DNA of 64,000 bases from Rhizobium mongolense subsp. loessense. GTDB lineage: Bacteria > Pseudomonadota > Alphaproteobacteria > Rhizobiales > Rhizobiaceae. The position numbers were made by a program, and so were the translations under genes. The stretch is from positions 124,001-188,000 of the forward strand of contig NZ_FMTM01000005.1 in the NCBI RefSeq assembly GCF_900099775.1, written 5' to 3'. The notes under the pieces are model-generated. The model saw only the letters and a program-made list of their open reading frames with translations, had not been told where the DNA came from and did no database searches. Positions 8,032 through 16,926 of the stretch are shown here, in pieces (position 1 is the stretch's first letter; the number at the start of each line of letters is the position of its first letter).

Positions 8032-8490
8032 ATGTCCTACGATCTTTCAGTCAATGGTAAGAACTACGCCGTCGATGTGGATGGCGATATTCCACTTTTG
8101 TGGGTGCTGCGCGACACCATAGGTCTCACTGGAACGAAATTCGGCTGCGGCATCGCTATGTGCGGAGCCTGCACGGTGCATGTCGATGGTGTGCCCGTGC
8201 GGTCGTGTGTGATGCCGGTCGCCGAAGCGGCCGCCAAGCCCATCACCACGATCGAGGCGATTGGCGAGACTGACGAAGGCGCTCGGGTACAAAGGGCCTG
8301 GCTGGACATCGATGTCGTCCAATGTGGTTACTGTCAGTCTGGACAAATCATGTCCGCCACCGCGCTACTTGCGGCCAATCCGTCGCCTACCGACGACGAT
8401 ATCGATGCCGTCATGGCCGGAAATATCTGTCGATGCGGCACCTATCCGCGCATTCGGGCGGCGATCAAACTGGCTGCCAAGGCGAGGTGA
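8032..8490 (+). CDS. Molybdenum hydroxylase small subunit, two [2Fe-2S] clusters (IorA/CoxS-like)
   Basis: 152 residues. A plant-type ferredoxin domain has Cys39, Cys44, Cys47 and Cys59 (FGCGIAMCGACTVHVDG). The all-helical second [2Fe-2S] domain has Cys98, Cys101, Cys133 and Cys135 (QCGYCQSGQIMSA and GNICRCGTYPR). This is the electron-transfer subunit of xanthine-oxidase-family enzymes of the isoquinoline 1-oxidoreductase/aldehyde dehydrogenase type. It passes electrons from the molybdopterin subunit encoded next to the cytochrome c encoded after that. The stop TGA at 8488-8490 overlaps the next ATG. Confidence 0.9.
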   Translation: MSYDLSVNGKNYAVDVDGDIPLLWVLRDTIGLTGTKFGCGIAMCGACTVHVDGVPVRSCVMPVAEAAAKPITTIEAIGETDEGARVQRAWLDIDVVQCGYCQSGQIMSATALLAANPSPTDDDIDAVMAGNICRCGTYPRIRAAIKLAAKAR

Positions 8491-10649
8491 TGCGGATGTC
8501 CATCCACGACAAAGTTAACCTTGCTGTTTCGCGTCGGCATTTTCTGATCGGCGCATCGCTGAGCGGAGCCGGCCTGGTCATCGGCCTTCGGCCGTCGCCG
8601 TCATGCGCTGCTGTAGAGGCGTTTGAAGCAAATGCCTTCATTCGCATCCCTGCGGAAGGCAAGATTGTTTTCATCATGCCCTCCGTGGAGATGGGGCAAG
8701 GAATCTACACCTCGGTGGCAATGCTGCTGGCCGAAGAGCTGGAAGTCCGCCTCGATCAGATCACGCTGGAGCATGCACCTGCTGATCCTGCACGTTATGC
8801 AAATCCTTTGCTAGGTGACCAGATCACCGGCGGCTCCCTTGCCATCCGCGCTGTTTACGAGCAGATGCGCAAGGCAGGTGCCACGGCCCGGATCATGCTG
8901 GTAAACGCTGCTGCGCATGGTTGGAACGTCGCAGTCGATACGTGCAAGGCCGAGGCCGGGCATGTCGTTCACGCTGCAAGCGGCCGCCGTGCCGACTACG
9001 GGAGCCTGATACAGGCTGCAGCGTCAGAGCCCGTTCCGCAGGAAGTTCCGCTAAAATCTGCGTCCAGCTTCAAAGTGATCGGCCAGTCCATCCGGCGTCT
9101 CGACAGCCCCGAGAAGGTCAACGGCACGGCAAAGTTCGGTATCGACGCCCGCCCGGAAGGCGTGTCCTATGCGGCGATAGCGATCTGTCCCCACTTCGGC
9201 GGGAAACTGCGATCGGTCAAGGATGGACCGGCAATGGCGGTCAAGGGGGTCCGACAGGTCGTCCGGATCGAGGACGCAGTCGCCGTCGTGGCCGACAATA
9301 CTGGTGCCGCACGCAAGGGGCTTGCAGCACTTTCCATTGAGTGGGAGCAGGGCGCCGATGGTGCTCTCTCGCTGGCCGATCTCGAGAAGCGCGCGGAGGA
9401 CGCGATCGGCGGCAACGCCTTGCCCCACATAAACGAAGGTGATGTCGCAAAGGCGGAATCCCAACACAAGCCCGCTCTTGAATTCGTCTACCGCCTACCG
9501 ATCCTCACGCATTCGGCGATGGAGCCGATGAATTGCACGGTTCACGTCCGCAACGATAGCTGCGACGTATGGGTCGGCACGCAGGTGCTGGGCCGGGCAA
9601 GACAAGTGGTTGCTGACGTCACAGGCCTCCCGTTGGATAAGGTCGTCGTGCACAACCACCTTCTCGGTGGCGGTTTCGGCCGGAGGCTCGATGTCGACGG
9701 CGTCATTCTGGCGGCGAAGATCGCAAAGCAGGTGGATGGCCCGGTTAAGGTCACCTGGAGCCGCGAGGAAGACATCCGCCACGACTGCTACCGCTATCTA
9801 AATTACAGTAAGATCACCGCGACGCTGGGTGCCGATGGCATGCCCGTTTCCTGGCGGCATCGCGTCATCGGCCCATCCGTGATGGCGCGTTGGCTACCGG
9901 CCTTCACGCGGGATGGCATAGACCTCGACATCATGGTTGGTGCGGAGACTCCCTATGCGATCCCGAACAAATATACGGACTTCGTGCGCCACGAGGCTCC
10001 GGACGGGATGTTGACCGGCAACTGGCGCGGCGTCGGCGCCACGCGCAACGTCCCGGCAATCGAAGGCGGCATCGACGAACTGGCTCACGCCGCGGGCATC
10101 GACCCGCTCGACTACCGCAGGCGGCTGCTTCAGCATAAGCCGCGCCTCCTTGGTGTCCTCGACCTAGCGGCGGAGAAGGCGGACTGGTCGACCATTCTCC
10201 CCGAAGGCAAGGGAAGGGGTATCGCCCTTTTGGAGGATTTCGGAAGCTTTGCCGCGATGATCTCCGAAGTAAGCGTAGGGGAGGATGGCAAGCTCAAGAC
10301 GGACCGCATCATCTGCGCTGTCGACTGTGGCCAGATCATCAATCCAGACACGGTAGAAGCCCAGATACAGAGCGGCATCATCTACGGTCTAAGCGCTGCA
10401 CTCTACGGACGCATCACGGTCCAGAACGGTGCCGTAGTGGAGGGCAACTTCGACGATTCTCCCGTTCTGCGAATACACGAGACGCCGAAGATCGAGGTGC
10501 ATATCGTGCCCAGTTCCGAGGCACCAGGCGGCATAGGGGAGGTTGGCACACCCGGTGTTGCACCCTCGCTCTTCAATGCGATCTTTGCGGCAACCGGCAA
10601 GCGGCTGCGATCGCTGCCGATCGATCAGAACGAATTGCGGAGAGTGTGA
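8490..10649 (+). CDS. Molybdopterin-binding large subunit of an aldehyde/isoquinoline oxidoreductase (IorB-like)
   Basis: 719 residues from ATG 8490, which overlaps the small-subunit stop; ATG 8496 is an alternative. A twin-arginine leader SRRHFLIGASLSGAG near the N-terminus points to export of the folded cofactor-loaded enzyme to the periplasm. Conserved molybdopterin-family segments follow: PSVEMGQGIYTSVAMLLAEE, NHLLGGGFGRRLDVD, GNWRGVGATRNVPAIEGGID and PGGIGEVGTPGVAPSLFNAI, the last with the Glu of the active site. It hydroxylates an aldehyde or N-heterocycle; the substrate cannot be read from sequence. It forms an operon with the genes before and after. Confidence 0.9.
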   Translation: MRMSIHDKVNLAVSRRHFLIGASLSGAGLVIGLRPSPSCAAVEAFEANAFIRIPAEGKIVFIMPSVEMGQGIYTSVAMLLAEELEVRLDQITLEHAPADPARYANPLLGDQITGGSLAIRAVYEQMRKAGATARIMLVNAAAHGWNVAVDTCKAEAGHVVHAASGRRADYGSLIQAAASEPVPQEVPLKSASSFKVIGQSIRRLDSPEKVNGTAKFGIDARPEGVSYAAIAICPHFGGKLRSVKDGPAMAVKGVRQVVRIEDAVAVVADNTGAARKGLAALSIEWEQGADGALSLADLEKRAEDAIGGNALPHINEGDVAKAESQHKPALEFVYRLPILTHSAMEPMNCTVHVRNDSCDVWVGTQVLGRARQVVADVTGLPLDKVVVHNHLLGGGFGRRLDVDGVILAAKIAKQVDGPVKVTWSREEDIRHDCYRYLNYSKITATLGADGMPVSWRHRVIGPSVMARWLPAFTRDGIDLDIMVGAETPYAIPNKYTDFVRHEAPDGMLTGNWRGVGATRNVPAIEGGIDELAHAAGIDPLDYRRRLLQHKPRLLGVLDLAAEKADWSTILPEGKGRGIALLEDFGSFAAMISEVSVGEDGKLKTDRIICAVDCGQIINPDTVEAQIQSGIIYGLSAALYGRITVQNGAVVEGNFDDSPVLRIHETPKIEVHIVPSSEAPGGIGEVGTPGVAPSLFNAIFAATGKRLRSLPIDQNELRRV

Positions 10650-11290
10650 TGATGGCCAAGCGGTTTCTCGCTATCCCGCTCGCCGCAGTTCTCGCTACGA
10701 TCGGTAGCGTTGCCGGCATAGGACCATTTGGTTATGCCCAAACATCGGATGGTGGAGCGCTGAAGACCGTCTCCCATTTCGATGCGATAACGGAGACCAG
10801 CGAGCGCTCAAAAGCGATCTTCGAAGAAGCCAGCCGCGTCATGACGCATCCGCGCTGCATAAACTGCCATCCGGCAACGCGCAGCCCGACGCAGGGAGAA
10901 GACATGCATCAGCATGTGCCGTTGATCAATGCCAGCCAAAGCTCGCTGGGTCCGGCTGGGCTTGTCTGCAGCACCTGCCACGGCGCGGAGAATCGTCCGA
11001 TCGTAGGCAGCCGCATGAAATCCATCCCGGGCAACGCACACTGGTCATTGGCCCCGGCCAGCATGGCATGGCAAGGGCTGACGGTGGGTGACATATGCCG
11101 GCAGGTAAAAGATACAAGCCGGAACGGCAATCGTTCGCATGCCGACCTCATACGCCATATGGGCGAAGACCATCTGGTCGGCTGGGCCTGGCATCCGGGG
11201 GAAGGACGCAGTGCCCCTCCAGGCTCGCAGGAAACCTTTGCCGCGCTTGTCGCCGCCTGGGTCGAGACTGGGGCCGAATGTCCAGATTGA
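10649..11290 (+). CDS. Periplasmic cytochrome c-like partner of the molybdenum hydroxylase
   Basis: 213 residues from ATG 10649, which overlaps the previous stop; ATG 10652 or GTG 10646 are also possible. A signal peptide is followed by two CxxCH haem c sites, CINCH and CSTCH, and by further conserved HPG and GWAWHPG segments. Such proteins are often the third gene of periplasmic aldehyde dehydrogenase/isoquinoline oxidoreductase operons and carry electrons to the respiratory chain. The two close haem sites and tight coupling support that role. The match to any one named cytochrome family is not certain. Confidence 0.8.
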   Translation: MMAKRFLAIPLAAVLATIGSVAGIGPFGYAQTSDGGALKTVSHFDAITETSERSKAIFEEASRVMTHPRCINCHPATRSPTQGEDMHQHVPLINASQSSLGPAGLVCSTCHGAENRPIVGSRMKSIPGNAHWSLAPASMAWQGLTVGDICRQVKDTSRNGNRSHADLIRHMGEDHLVGWAWHPGEGRSAPPGSQETFAALVAAWVETGAECPD

Positions 11291-11706
11291 GCAATGGCAC
11301 TCTGCAGACAGCCGTTGGCGTACCGCCACCGTTGTGGCATTTGCCAAGGTAACCCCAGAATTTTAACGGCGGTTCACGGACCTTGTATCCCCCCACGGGC
11401 CTAACTCTGATGTGGTTCGTCCAGCTGCTCCGTTCTGCCGAATTGGCAACGGCGGCATTTCTCCATCGGCAATACAGATCTGCGAGACGAAGGTCGCGAG
11501 CGATCCGGATGCGCTCATCGAACACTTGGTTTCACTGGGGTTTTGCTTTGAAGCGGGTCGGCCTTGAGGCATTCGGCCTTGCCCAATTCCGGAAGCGCTC
11601 AGATCCCGGGCCGTTTGACAAAAGGCGCCGGTTCCCGGATCGTCTGTGTTTGGTAGCAAGCTTGAAAGCAGTGTTAGAGAGATTTCAATTCGAGTGGGAG
11701 GATGGC
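11291..11706. other. Intergenic stretch with a weak 51-codon frame
   Basis: A GTG-started frame at 11412-11567 encodes 51 residues including ISPSAIQICETKVASDPDAL and ends in FEAGRP. Its composition is protein-like, but it lacks a ribosome site and I do not recognise it. Nothing else in these 416 bases is convincing, apart from the ribosome site of the dodecin gene just before 11707. Confidence 0.3.
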
Positions 11707-11916
11707 ATGAACGACCACGTTTACAAGAAGGTCGAACTGATCGGAAGTTCGAAGACCTCTGTCACGGAGGCGATCGAGACGGCGATTTCGCGGGCCTCAA
11801 AGACGATGAGGAACCTCGAATGGTTCGAAGTCGATCAAATCCGCGGACACATCAAGAATGGTGCGGTGGCCCACTACCAGGTGGTCATGAAGGTCGGGTT
11901 TCGCATCGACGACTGA
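11707..11916 (+). CDS. Dodecin (flavin-storage protein)
   Basis: 69 residues: MNDHVYKKVELIGSSKTSV, then EAIETAISRASKTMRNLEWF, EVDQIRGHI and YQVVMKVGFRI. This is the complete dodecin pattern: a small beta-alpha-beta-beta protein that assembles into a dodecamer. The Trp of LEWFEV stacks on flavin and the Gln of VDQIRG hydrogen-bonds it. It buffers free flavin or protects against flavin photochemistry. A GGGAGG-like ribosome site lies just upstream. A longer open frame extends upstream but ATG 11707 gives the exact family length. Confidence 0.9.
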   Translation: MNDHVYKKVELIGSSKTSVTEAIETAISRASKTMRNLEWFEVDQIRGHIKNGAVAHYQVVMKVGFRIDD

Positions 11917-12027
11917 TGCGCCGACGGTCGCCGGTTTCAAATGGGAGAGCACAAGGAGCCTGAGCGGTACGATTGGCTTTGTGAGCATTTTTCAATCAGC
12001 AAGATTTCAAAAGACTTCTACTGTCTC

Positions 12028-12069
12028 TTAGATCAGTGAAATGGCGTTGATATCGAGAAGAAAGCTCAC
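12028..12069 (-). pseudogene. 13-codon stub of a VapC toxin
   Basis: Reading leftwards from GTG 12069 gives SFLLDINAIS after the start, then stops at TAA 12028-12030. This is the canonical first strand of a PIN-domain VapC ribonuclease (normally a Leu-Asp-Thr-Asn pattern with the first catalytic Asp). The GTG overlaps the expected vapB stop (12066-12068) by the usual four bases, so the junction of a former vapBC operon is preserved while the rest of vapC is gone. No further VapC sequence is seen downstream. Confidence 0.65.
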
Positions 12070-12331
12070 AGATCGACCTCGCGGGAGGGGCCGGGTTGCG
12101 GGCGAAAATATCGTCGTCAATATCGAGATCGGCCGGAAAGGGCTTCAGGTACCGGACCAGGCTAGGCCTATCCTTCCGGAGTGCCTTCCCTGCAGTCTCT
12201 GCGGCTCCTACGCTGACGAGGACGGCGGCGGCGCGACCGTGGCGCGTGATTGTTACAAACTCGCCAGCGGCAGCTTGATCAATCATATGAGAGAACGACG
12301 CCTTTGCGTCCTTTAGGCTAACTGTTGACAC
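12066..12331 (-). pseudogene. Frameshifted Phd/VapB-type antitoxin
   Basis: From GTG 12331 the protein begins STVSLKDAKASFSHMIDQAA and continues EFVTITRHGRAAAVLVS, the Phd/YefM DNA-binding fold. Near its end the present frame reads RNPAPPARSICEL and runs on for about 28 residues to 11996. One added base in the C-run at about 12090 would instead give PSREVDL and a stop at 12066-12068, which is the usual antitoxin terminus and fits the following vapC start exactly. A single-base deletion is therefore the simplest history. The DNA-binding half could still be expressed. Confidence 0.65.
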
Positions 12332-12399
12332 TACGTGTACCCTGAAAAGGGTCATTTGTGGCCTTTTTTTTGAGATTGACCCGTGACAAATTCAAGAAA

Positions 12400-12433
12400 G
12401 AAATTCAACCACCTGCCATGTTGGTTGAATTTC
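12400..12433. repeat. Perfect 12-bp inverted repeat
   Basis: Arms GAAATTCAACCA (12400-12411) and TGGTTGAATTTC (12422-12433) are exactly complementary with a 10-base loop. No T-run follows on either strand, so a simple intrinsic terminator is unlikely. It lies in the 380-base gap between the antitoxin remnant and the cyclase gene and could be a protein-binding site or the end of a lost mobile element. The rest of the gap (12434-12735) shows no supported gene. Confidence 0.6.
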
Positions 12434-12735
12434 CTCGCAGTTGGCGACCCGCACTCCCGCCACATGGTTGAACTCGTAGCAACGATCAGGCGGCGGGCTT
12501 CGCCTGTCCGGCGATCACGTCGTAACGTCCGATCAGCGTCCTCCTGGCGGTGAGGGACGCGCGACTTTCCGCGCCGTACCGCGCTTGACCCAAAAAATCG
12601 TTGTGTGAGGTCGAAATTGCTACAGAAACGTGATTTTCCCGCAAAATCCCCGCCGTCCACTTCAAGCGAGGATAATGGCACGCAAACGTGACGTGCTGTA
12701 AGATGTCGTTGAGGCTCACTCCCAGGAAGATCTGT

Positions 12736-14970
12736 ATGGAGCGCCGTCTAGCAGCAGTCCTGATTGCGGATGTCGTCGGCTACAGCCGAATGAGCGAGGT
12801 CGACGAAGAGGGAACGCGTGTCCGCTTCCACGCCGACCTGCACCAACTCTTCGAGCCGAAGATCGCCGCGCATCACGGCCGCCTGGTAAAGACCATGGGC
12901 GACGGCGTGCTCATCGAGTTCCACAGCGTGGTGGATGCCGTGCACTGCGCGGTGGAACTTCAACGCGAGAAAGCCGAGCGCAACGCAGCACTTCCGCCCG
13001 AACAGAGGATGGTTTTCCGCATTGGCGTCAATCTCGGCGACATCATCGTCGAAGGCGAAGACATTCACGGCGACGGTGTCAACATCGCCCACCGCATGCA
13101 GGTGCTCGCGGAACCCGGCGGCATCGCAATATCCGGAACCACCTATGACCAGGTGAGATCGAAGCTTACGGTCGGTTACCTTGCGCTGGGCGAGCGGATG
13201 GTCAAGAACATCGCCGAGCCTATCCGGGTCTATCGCGTGTTGCTTGACCCCGCAGTGGAACGCAGCACCATCGGCGCAACGAGGACCCCGCGAGCCCGGG
13301 CTATTTTCGCAGCCGCCATGGGTATCGCTGTCTTTCTATTGGCGGGATTGGCATGGTGGCAGCCTTGGCAGGCGGAGGATGATGCCTCCGTTGCTGCTGT
13401 CGACACCCGGCCGTCGCTCGTCGTGTTGCCTTTCGACAACCTCAGCGACGACAAGGAGCAAGGCTACCTTGCCGACGGCATCACCGAGGATTTGACAACG
13501 GAGCTGGCACGCATTCCCGGCCTGTTCGTCATTTCGCGCAATGCTGCATTCACCTTTAAAAACAGGGCCAGCCTGCCATCAGAAGTTTCGACCCAATTGG
13601 GCGTTCGATACATCCTGGAGGGCAGCGTACGTCGTGCTGGGGCCGAAATGCGCATCAATGCGAAACTCATAGACTCGACGACCAGTGGCAACGTGTGGGC
13701 GGAGCGGCTCGACGGGGCATGGAGTGACGTGTTCGAGCTTCAGGACAAGATGGTTGGGGAGATCGCAACCGCCCTCAAACTTCGCCTGGTCACGAGCCAT
13801 CAAGTTGCATCGATTGCTGGTGGAACAAATAACCTTGCCGCATACGAGGCATATTTGCGTGGTCGCGAACTGGAACTGAGGGAAAGGCCGGAGGACTGGG
13901 TGGAAGCCGTAAAGTACTATGAGCGGGCTCTGGCGCTTGATCGCGCATTTGGCAATGCTGCGGCGGCACTCGCCTGGATGTATCGGGAAGCACATTGGAC
14001 CGAGGCACGGTCGAAAGTGTTGGGGCTTACGCAGGATGAAGCCCGCAGCAAGGCAGACGCCTACTTCACGCAGGCCGCCAAGAATCCCTCTCCGGCGTAT
14101 TACAGACTCCTCACAGCAAAGCTGAACCAGATGCAAAGGTCCGATGAGGCGATCGCCGCCGCGGAGCGGGCCATAGCGCTCGACGCGAGCGACCCTTCCA
14201 ACTACGAGTGGCTGAGTATGGCCATGATTTTTAACGGCAGGGCCGAGGACGGTCTCGGCTATCTCGATGCCGCAACACGTGTGGACCCCGCTTGGTCACG
14301 CTGGCGCTACTTGCTTGCCGGGCTCGCCTACTTCTCGATGGACCGCTTCGAGGAGGCTGTCGTCGCCTTCGAAAAGATTGCTCCGGAATTGAAGGAAACC
14401 TCCTATTGGGACTTTTGGTCCAATTATCAGGGCCTGATGTTGCTCATCTCCGCCTATGGGCAACTGGATCGACACGCAGATGCTGCCGCCGCCCGTGAGA
14501 GGTTGAAGCCCTACCTGGCCCAAGCGCAGGAACCTGAATATACAGGGCTGATGGCTGCGGTCGAATTCCCGTTCAAGAATTACGTCGACCTGGAAAGAGT
14601 GCTGGTGGGTATGCGCAAGGCAGGCGTGCCGGAACTGCCCGAGGGTTTCAGCCCGAAGCCGGAAGATCGCCTCGACGGCGACGCGATAAGGGCTCTGCTC
14701 TTCGGTCACGAAATCCAGGGGCGCAATATCGAGACAGGCGAGGCATATCGGCGAGTGACGGCACCAGACGGCACGACAGTGATCACCGTCGGCGAATGGT
14801 CCGATCAGGGGAGTAGCAAAATCGAGGGCGATATGCTCTGTTCCATCTACCCGACGCGGTGGCGTTTCTGCGGCGTCATCGTCCGCAATCGCGACGGCAC
14901 GTTCGCCCAAAAGAACGAGTATCGGTTGATTCTTCAGTGGGACAGGTTCGAATTCTCGATGGTGAAGTGA
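12736..14970 (+). CDS. Class III adenylate/guanylate cyclase with TolB-like and TPR domains
   Basis: 744 residues. The N-terminal cyclase domain (about 1-180) has the metal-binding Asp12 in LIADVVGYSRM and Asp56 in KTMGDGVLIEF. A membrane helix lies at about 189-209. A TolB/FlgO-like segment follows (SLVVLPFDNLSDDKEQGYLA, then GITEDLTTELARIPGLFVIS), and after it tetratricopeptide-like repeats to the C-terminus. This architecture is very common in Rhizobiales, where such proteins make cAMP in response to unknown signals. An upstream in-frame start at 12688 exists, but ATG 12736 begins the conserved domain. It stands alone, with no obvious partner gene. Confidence 0.88.
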   Translation: MERRLAAVLIADVVGYSRMSEVDEEGTRVRFHADLHQLFEPKIAAHHGRLVKTMGDGVLIEFHSVVDAVHCAVELQREKAERNAALPPEQRMVFRIGVNLGDIIVEGEDIHGDGVNIAHRMQVLAEPGGIAISGTTYDQVRSKLTVGYLALGERMVKNIAEPIRVYRVLLDPAVERSTIGATRTPRARAIFAAAMGIAVFLLAGLAWWQPWQAEDDASVAAVDTRPSLVVLPFDNLSDDKEQGYLADGITEDLTTELARIPGLFVISRNAAFTFKNRASLPSEVSTQLGVRYILEGSVRRAGAEMRINAKLIDSTTSGNVWAERLDGAWSDVFELQDKMVGEIATALKLRLVTSHQVASIAGGTNNLAAYEAYLRGRELELRERPEDWVEAVKYYERALALDRAFGNAAAALAWMYREAHWTEARSKVLGLTQDEARSKADAYFTQAAKNPSPAYYRLLTAKLNQMQRSDEAIAAAERAIALDASDPSNYEWLSMAMIFNGRAEDGLGYLDAATRVDPAWSRWRYLLAGLAYFSMDRFEEAVVAFEKIAPELKETSYWDFWSNYQGLMLLISAYGQLDRHADAAAARERLKPYLAQAQEPEYTGLMAAVEFPFKNYVDLERVLVGMRKAGVPELPEGFSPKPEDRLDGDAIRALLFGHEIQGRNIETGEAYRRVTAPDGTTVITVGEWSDQGSSKIEGDMLCSIYPTRWRFCGVIVRNRDGTFAQKNEYRLILQWDRFEFSMVK

Positions 14971-15769
14971 GCTGCGGTCTGACTGAAGTACATTTCGGTG
15001 GCAGGTGCAGCCTAACTCCGCGAGATTGCGCTCCTATACGCCCGGTAATAGAGCTTGTGCACGACGATCGCGGAGAAGCCGATGGGTCGTTTCGCAGTCA
15101 TCAATCGCGCGACCGACGATCTTCCAACGACTTTGCTGAATGAGTGGCGGCGGATCGGCTGACAGCCGTGATGGATGTGCAGCCTGCCGCGCCCAGACAG
15201 AATTCGGCGATGGTGTCCTCGATATTGGCAAGCGCCTGCGCGCGACGATGGAGGCTGGTCTGTCCCGCGTGGTCGGAGCCGGGTGGAGCTTCCGCGCCCT
15301 GTTGAAACTTGGCGAGACCCTTGGCTGAGACTGGGATTGGTCAGCGCGGGGTTCCCGCCGATTGCCGCCGATTGCCGCGCCAGGCTGGCATCGAGCGAAT
15401 ACGTCCCTGTGGTCGGGTGGCGAGGCGGCGCAGCGATACCGCCGTGAGGCACTGAAATCTGGCGATGAGGCATGCCAGGCTCGCCTGTGAGCGAGGATGG
15501 ACGACGAGGCGTTGATCCGGACGGTGCCGTGTATCATGGACGCGGGCGGTCTGCAGGCGGGACAAATCGGATGGCCACAGATGGACGTCTCGCCCATCGG
15601 CCGCATCGAGGACCATTCGCGTTTGTTATGCCGCCTTTTAAGGGGCCGGCCGCCATCAGCGTCAACCCGCAAGGGGTTCCCCTGCGCTTGCGCTCCGGTG
15701 ACGCCTGCGGCTCGGCCCCTTCTTCGGGCGCCATCGGGAATGGTCCCGAGCAACCGAAGGAGACATACC
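14971..15769. other. 800-base gap without an intact gene
   Basis: Both strands carry open frames, but they change frame often and have no ribosome sites. A reverse-strand stretch around 15130-15320 reads protein-like (for example ALANIEDTIAEFCLGAAG) and may be the tail of a decayed gene that I cannot identify. The last 110 bases before 15770 are very GC-rich and hold the ribosome site (GAAGGAG) of the DUF736 gene. This looks like plasmid debris, not a functional region. Confidence 0.4.
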
Positions 15770-16093
15770 ATGGCCACCACGATCGCAACCCTGACGCAGA
15801 AGACCGACGGCACCCTCGAAGGCGTCTTCGCCACCATCCGGGTCAATGCCCCGATCGCCATCATCCCGAACGTCAACAAGGCGAGCGAGGAAGCCCCGGA
15901 CTACCGCGTCATCCATCGCAAGACCGGCTTTGAAATCGGCGCCGCGTGGGCCCGCATCGCCCGCCAGACCGGCGAGGAATACCTCTCCGTCAAGCTGGAA
16001 GCACCGGAAATCGGCGTGATCTTCGGCAATCTCGCACCCGCTCCCGGCGGCGAACCGAACCGCAAGGTCATCCTCTGGAACAATCCGGCCTGA
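15770..16093 (+). CDS. DUF736 family plasmid protein
   Basis: 107 residues starting MATTIATLTQKTDGTLEGVF, with IAIIPNVNKASEEAPDYRVI, then GAAWARIARQTGEEYLSVKL and a terminal KVILWNNPA. This is the DUF736 pattern, a small protein of unknown function found on many alphaproteobacterial conjugative plasmids and islands near transfer genes. The start has GAAGGAG ribosome bases at the right distance. The gene appears intact and is followed by another small gene of the same plasmid backbone. Confidence 0.88.
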   Translation: MATTIATLTQKTDGTLEGVFATIRVNAPIAIIPNVNKASEEAPDYRVIHRKTGFEIGAAWARIARQTGEEYLSVKLEAPEIGVIFGNLAPAPGGEPNRKVILWNNPA

Positions 16094-16168
16094 TCGGGAA
16101 TGCCGGCCCTGGCAACGGGGCCGGCCCCACCCGCGAACGCACCCCAATCCGATCCGAGGAGCCTCCCC

Positions 16169-16482
16169 ATGAGCCGCTACACGATCACCGTCACGACAGC
16201 CGCCTCCCGCCATAGCGATCCCGACGCCGTCATCGGCTACGACCAGCCGCTGCAGACCTTCTTCCTGCAGGCTTTCCGGATGAAGACGGCGATGACCTCG
16301 CACTCTGGCTCGGAACCGAATTCCGCGCCTTTGAGATCATTTGCGCCCTGCGAGCAGCAGCGCTGGCGAAAGGTTATGATTTCATCCCGATCTCGTCGGG
16401 CACACTCCGGAAGTTGCTCGACGACTACTCGCGCGAAAGCCTTCGATCCGTGCCGGAGGGAATCATCCAGGATCACACCTGA
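16169..16482 (+). pseudogene. Conserved small plasmid protein, broken by a one-base deletion
   Basis: The frame opens at ATG 16169 as SRYTITVTTAASRHSDPDAV and reads to LQTFFLQAF. At about 16280 the coding signal moves to another frame, which continues DEDGDDLALWLGTEFRAFEI, later LRKLLDDYSRESLRSVPEGI, and stops at 16480-16482. Adding one base after CG in the CGGATGAA stretch rejoins the two halves as FRDEDGDD. The protein (about 104 residues when repaired) is often encoded next to DUF736 genes in rhizobial plasmids; its function is unknown. A true deletion and an assembly error look the same here. Confidence 0.6.
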
Positions 16483-16568
16483 GCTTCCCGGCTCATCTGG
16501 TCCGCCCCAACCGGACCGGGACGGAGATCCCGGCCAATCGGCCTCGCCGCGCAAGCGGACACGCATAA

Positions 16569-16596
16569 GATACAGCATTTACAACAATGCTGTATC
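16569..16596. promoter_or_regulatory. Palindromic operator candidate of the yefM/pemK-like locus
   Basis: Arms GATACAGCATT (16569-16579) and AATGCTGTATC (16586-16596) form a perfect 11-bp inverted repeat with a six-base loop. A -10-like TATAAT is at 16624-16629, and the antitoxin start is at 16648. Toxin-antitoxin operons of this type are repressed by the antitoxin or the complex at palindromes upstream of the start, so an operator is the likely role. A transcript hairpin is the alternative. Confidence 0.6.
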
Positions 16597-16647
16597 TGGT
16601 GGAATTTTTATCCATAAAGACACTATAATCGCCGGCACCACATACCT

Positions 16648-16926
16648 ATGGCGACCAGCATGCCCCGCACAGGTGGTTCCTATTCGACAAGCGATCTTTC
16701 CCGGAAATCTGGCGATATCATCGCCGAGGCATTGCGCCATCCAGTCACGATCACCCAACGCAACAAGCCGCGCCTCGTGCTTCTCAACATCGATGATTAC
16801 GAACGCCTGATGCGGCAATCCGATGCCCGTTCAGTCGGCATGCTTGAAACCATGCCGCGCGAGTTGCTCGACGAATTCGAGGCCGCGGTCGACGCCTATG
16901 CGGAGACCGACGAGGCCAGCCGATGA
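16648..16926 (+). CDS. Phd/YefM-family antitoxin
   Basis: 92 residues. The DNA-binding domain reads YSTSDLSRKSGDIIAEALRH, then PVTITQRNKPRLVLLNIDDY and ERLMRQSDAR, a clear Phd/YefM pattern. An acidic helical tail (LLDEFEAAVDAYAETDEA) would wrap the toxin. Alternative start ATG 16660. The stop overlaps the following toxin start (ATGA), so the pair was translationally coupled. Because the toxin gene is broken, this antitoxin is now probably an orphan. Confidence 0.8.
   Translation: MATSMPRTGGSYSTSDLSRKSGDIIAEALRHPVTITQRNKPRLVLLNIDDYERLMRQSDARSVGMLETMPRELLDEFEAAVDAYAETDEASR

Noticed and set aside
12339..12370. Possible terminator: ACCCT-GAAA-AGGGT hairpin and a later T-run
   Set aside because: The T-run starts about ten bases after the stem instead of directly after it, and no rightward gene ends here.
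12486..12719. 77-codon reverse-strand frame ending in GRYDVIAGQAKPAA
   Set aside because: Protein-like at its end but with no recognisable family and no ribosome site; it overlaps the likely cyclase promoter.
15034..15879. 281-codon reverse-strand frame across the gap before DUF736
   Set aside because: It runs into the DUF736 gene from the opposite strand and reads as GC-rich random coding; only a short inner stretch looks protein-like.
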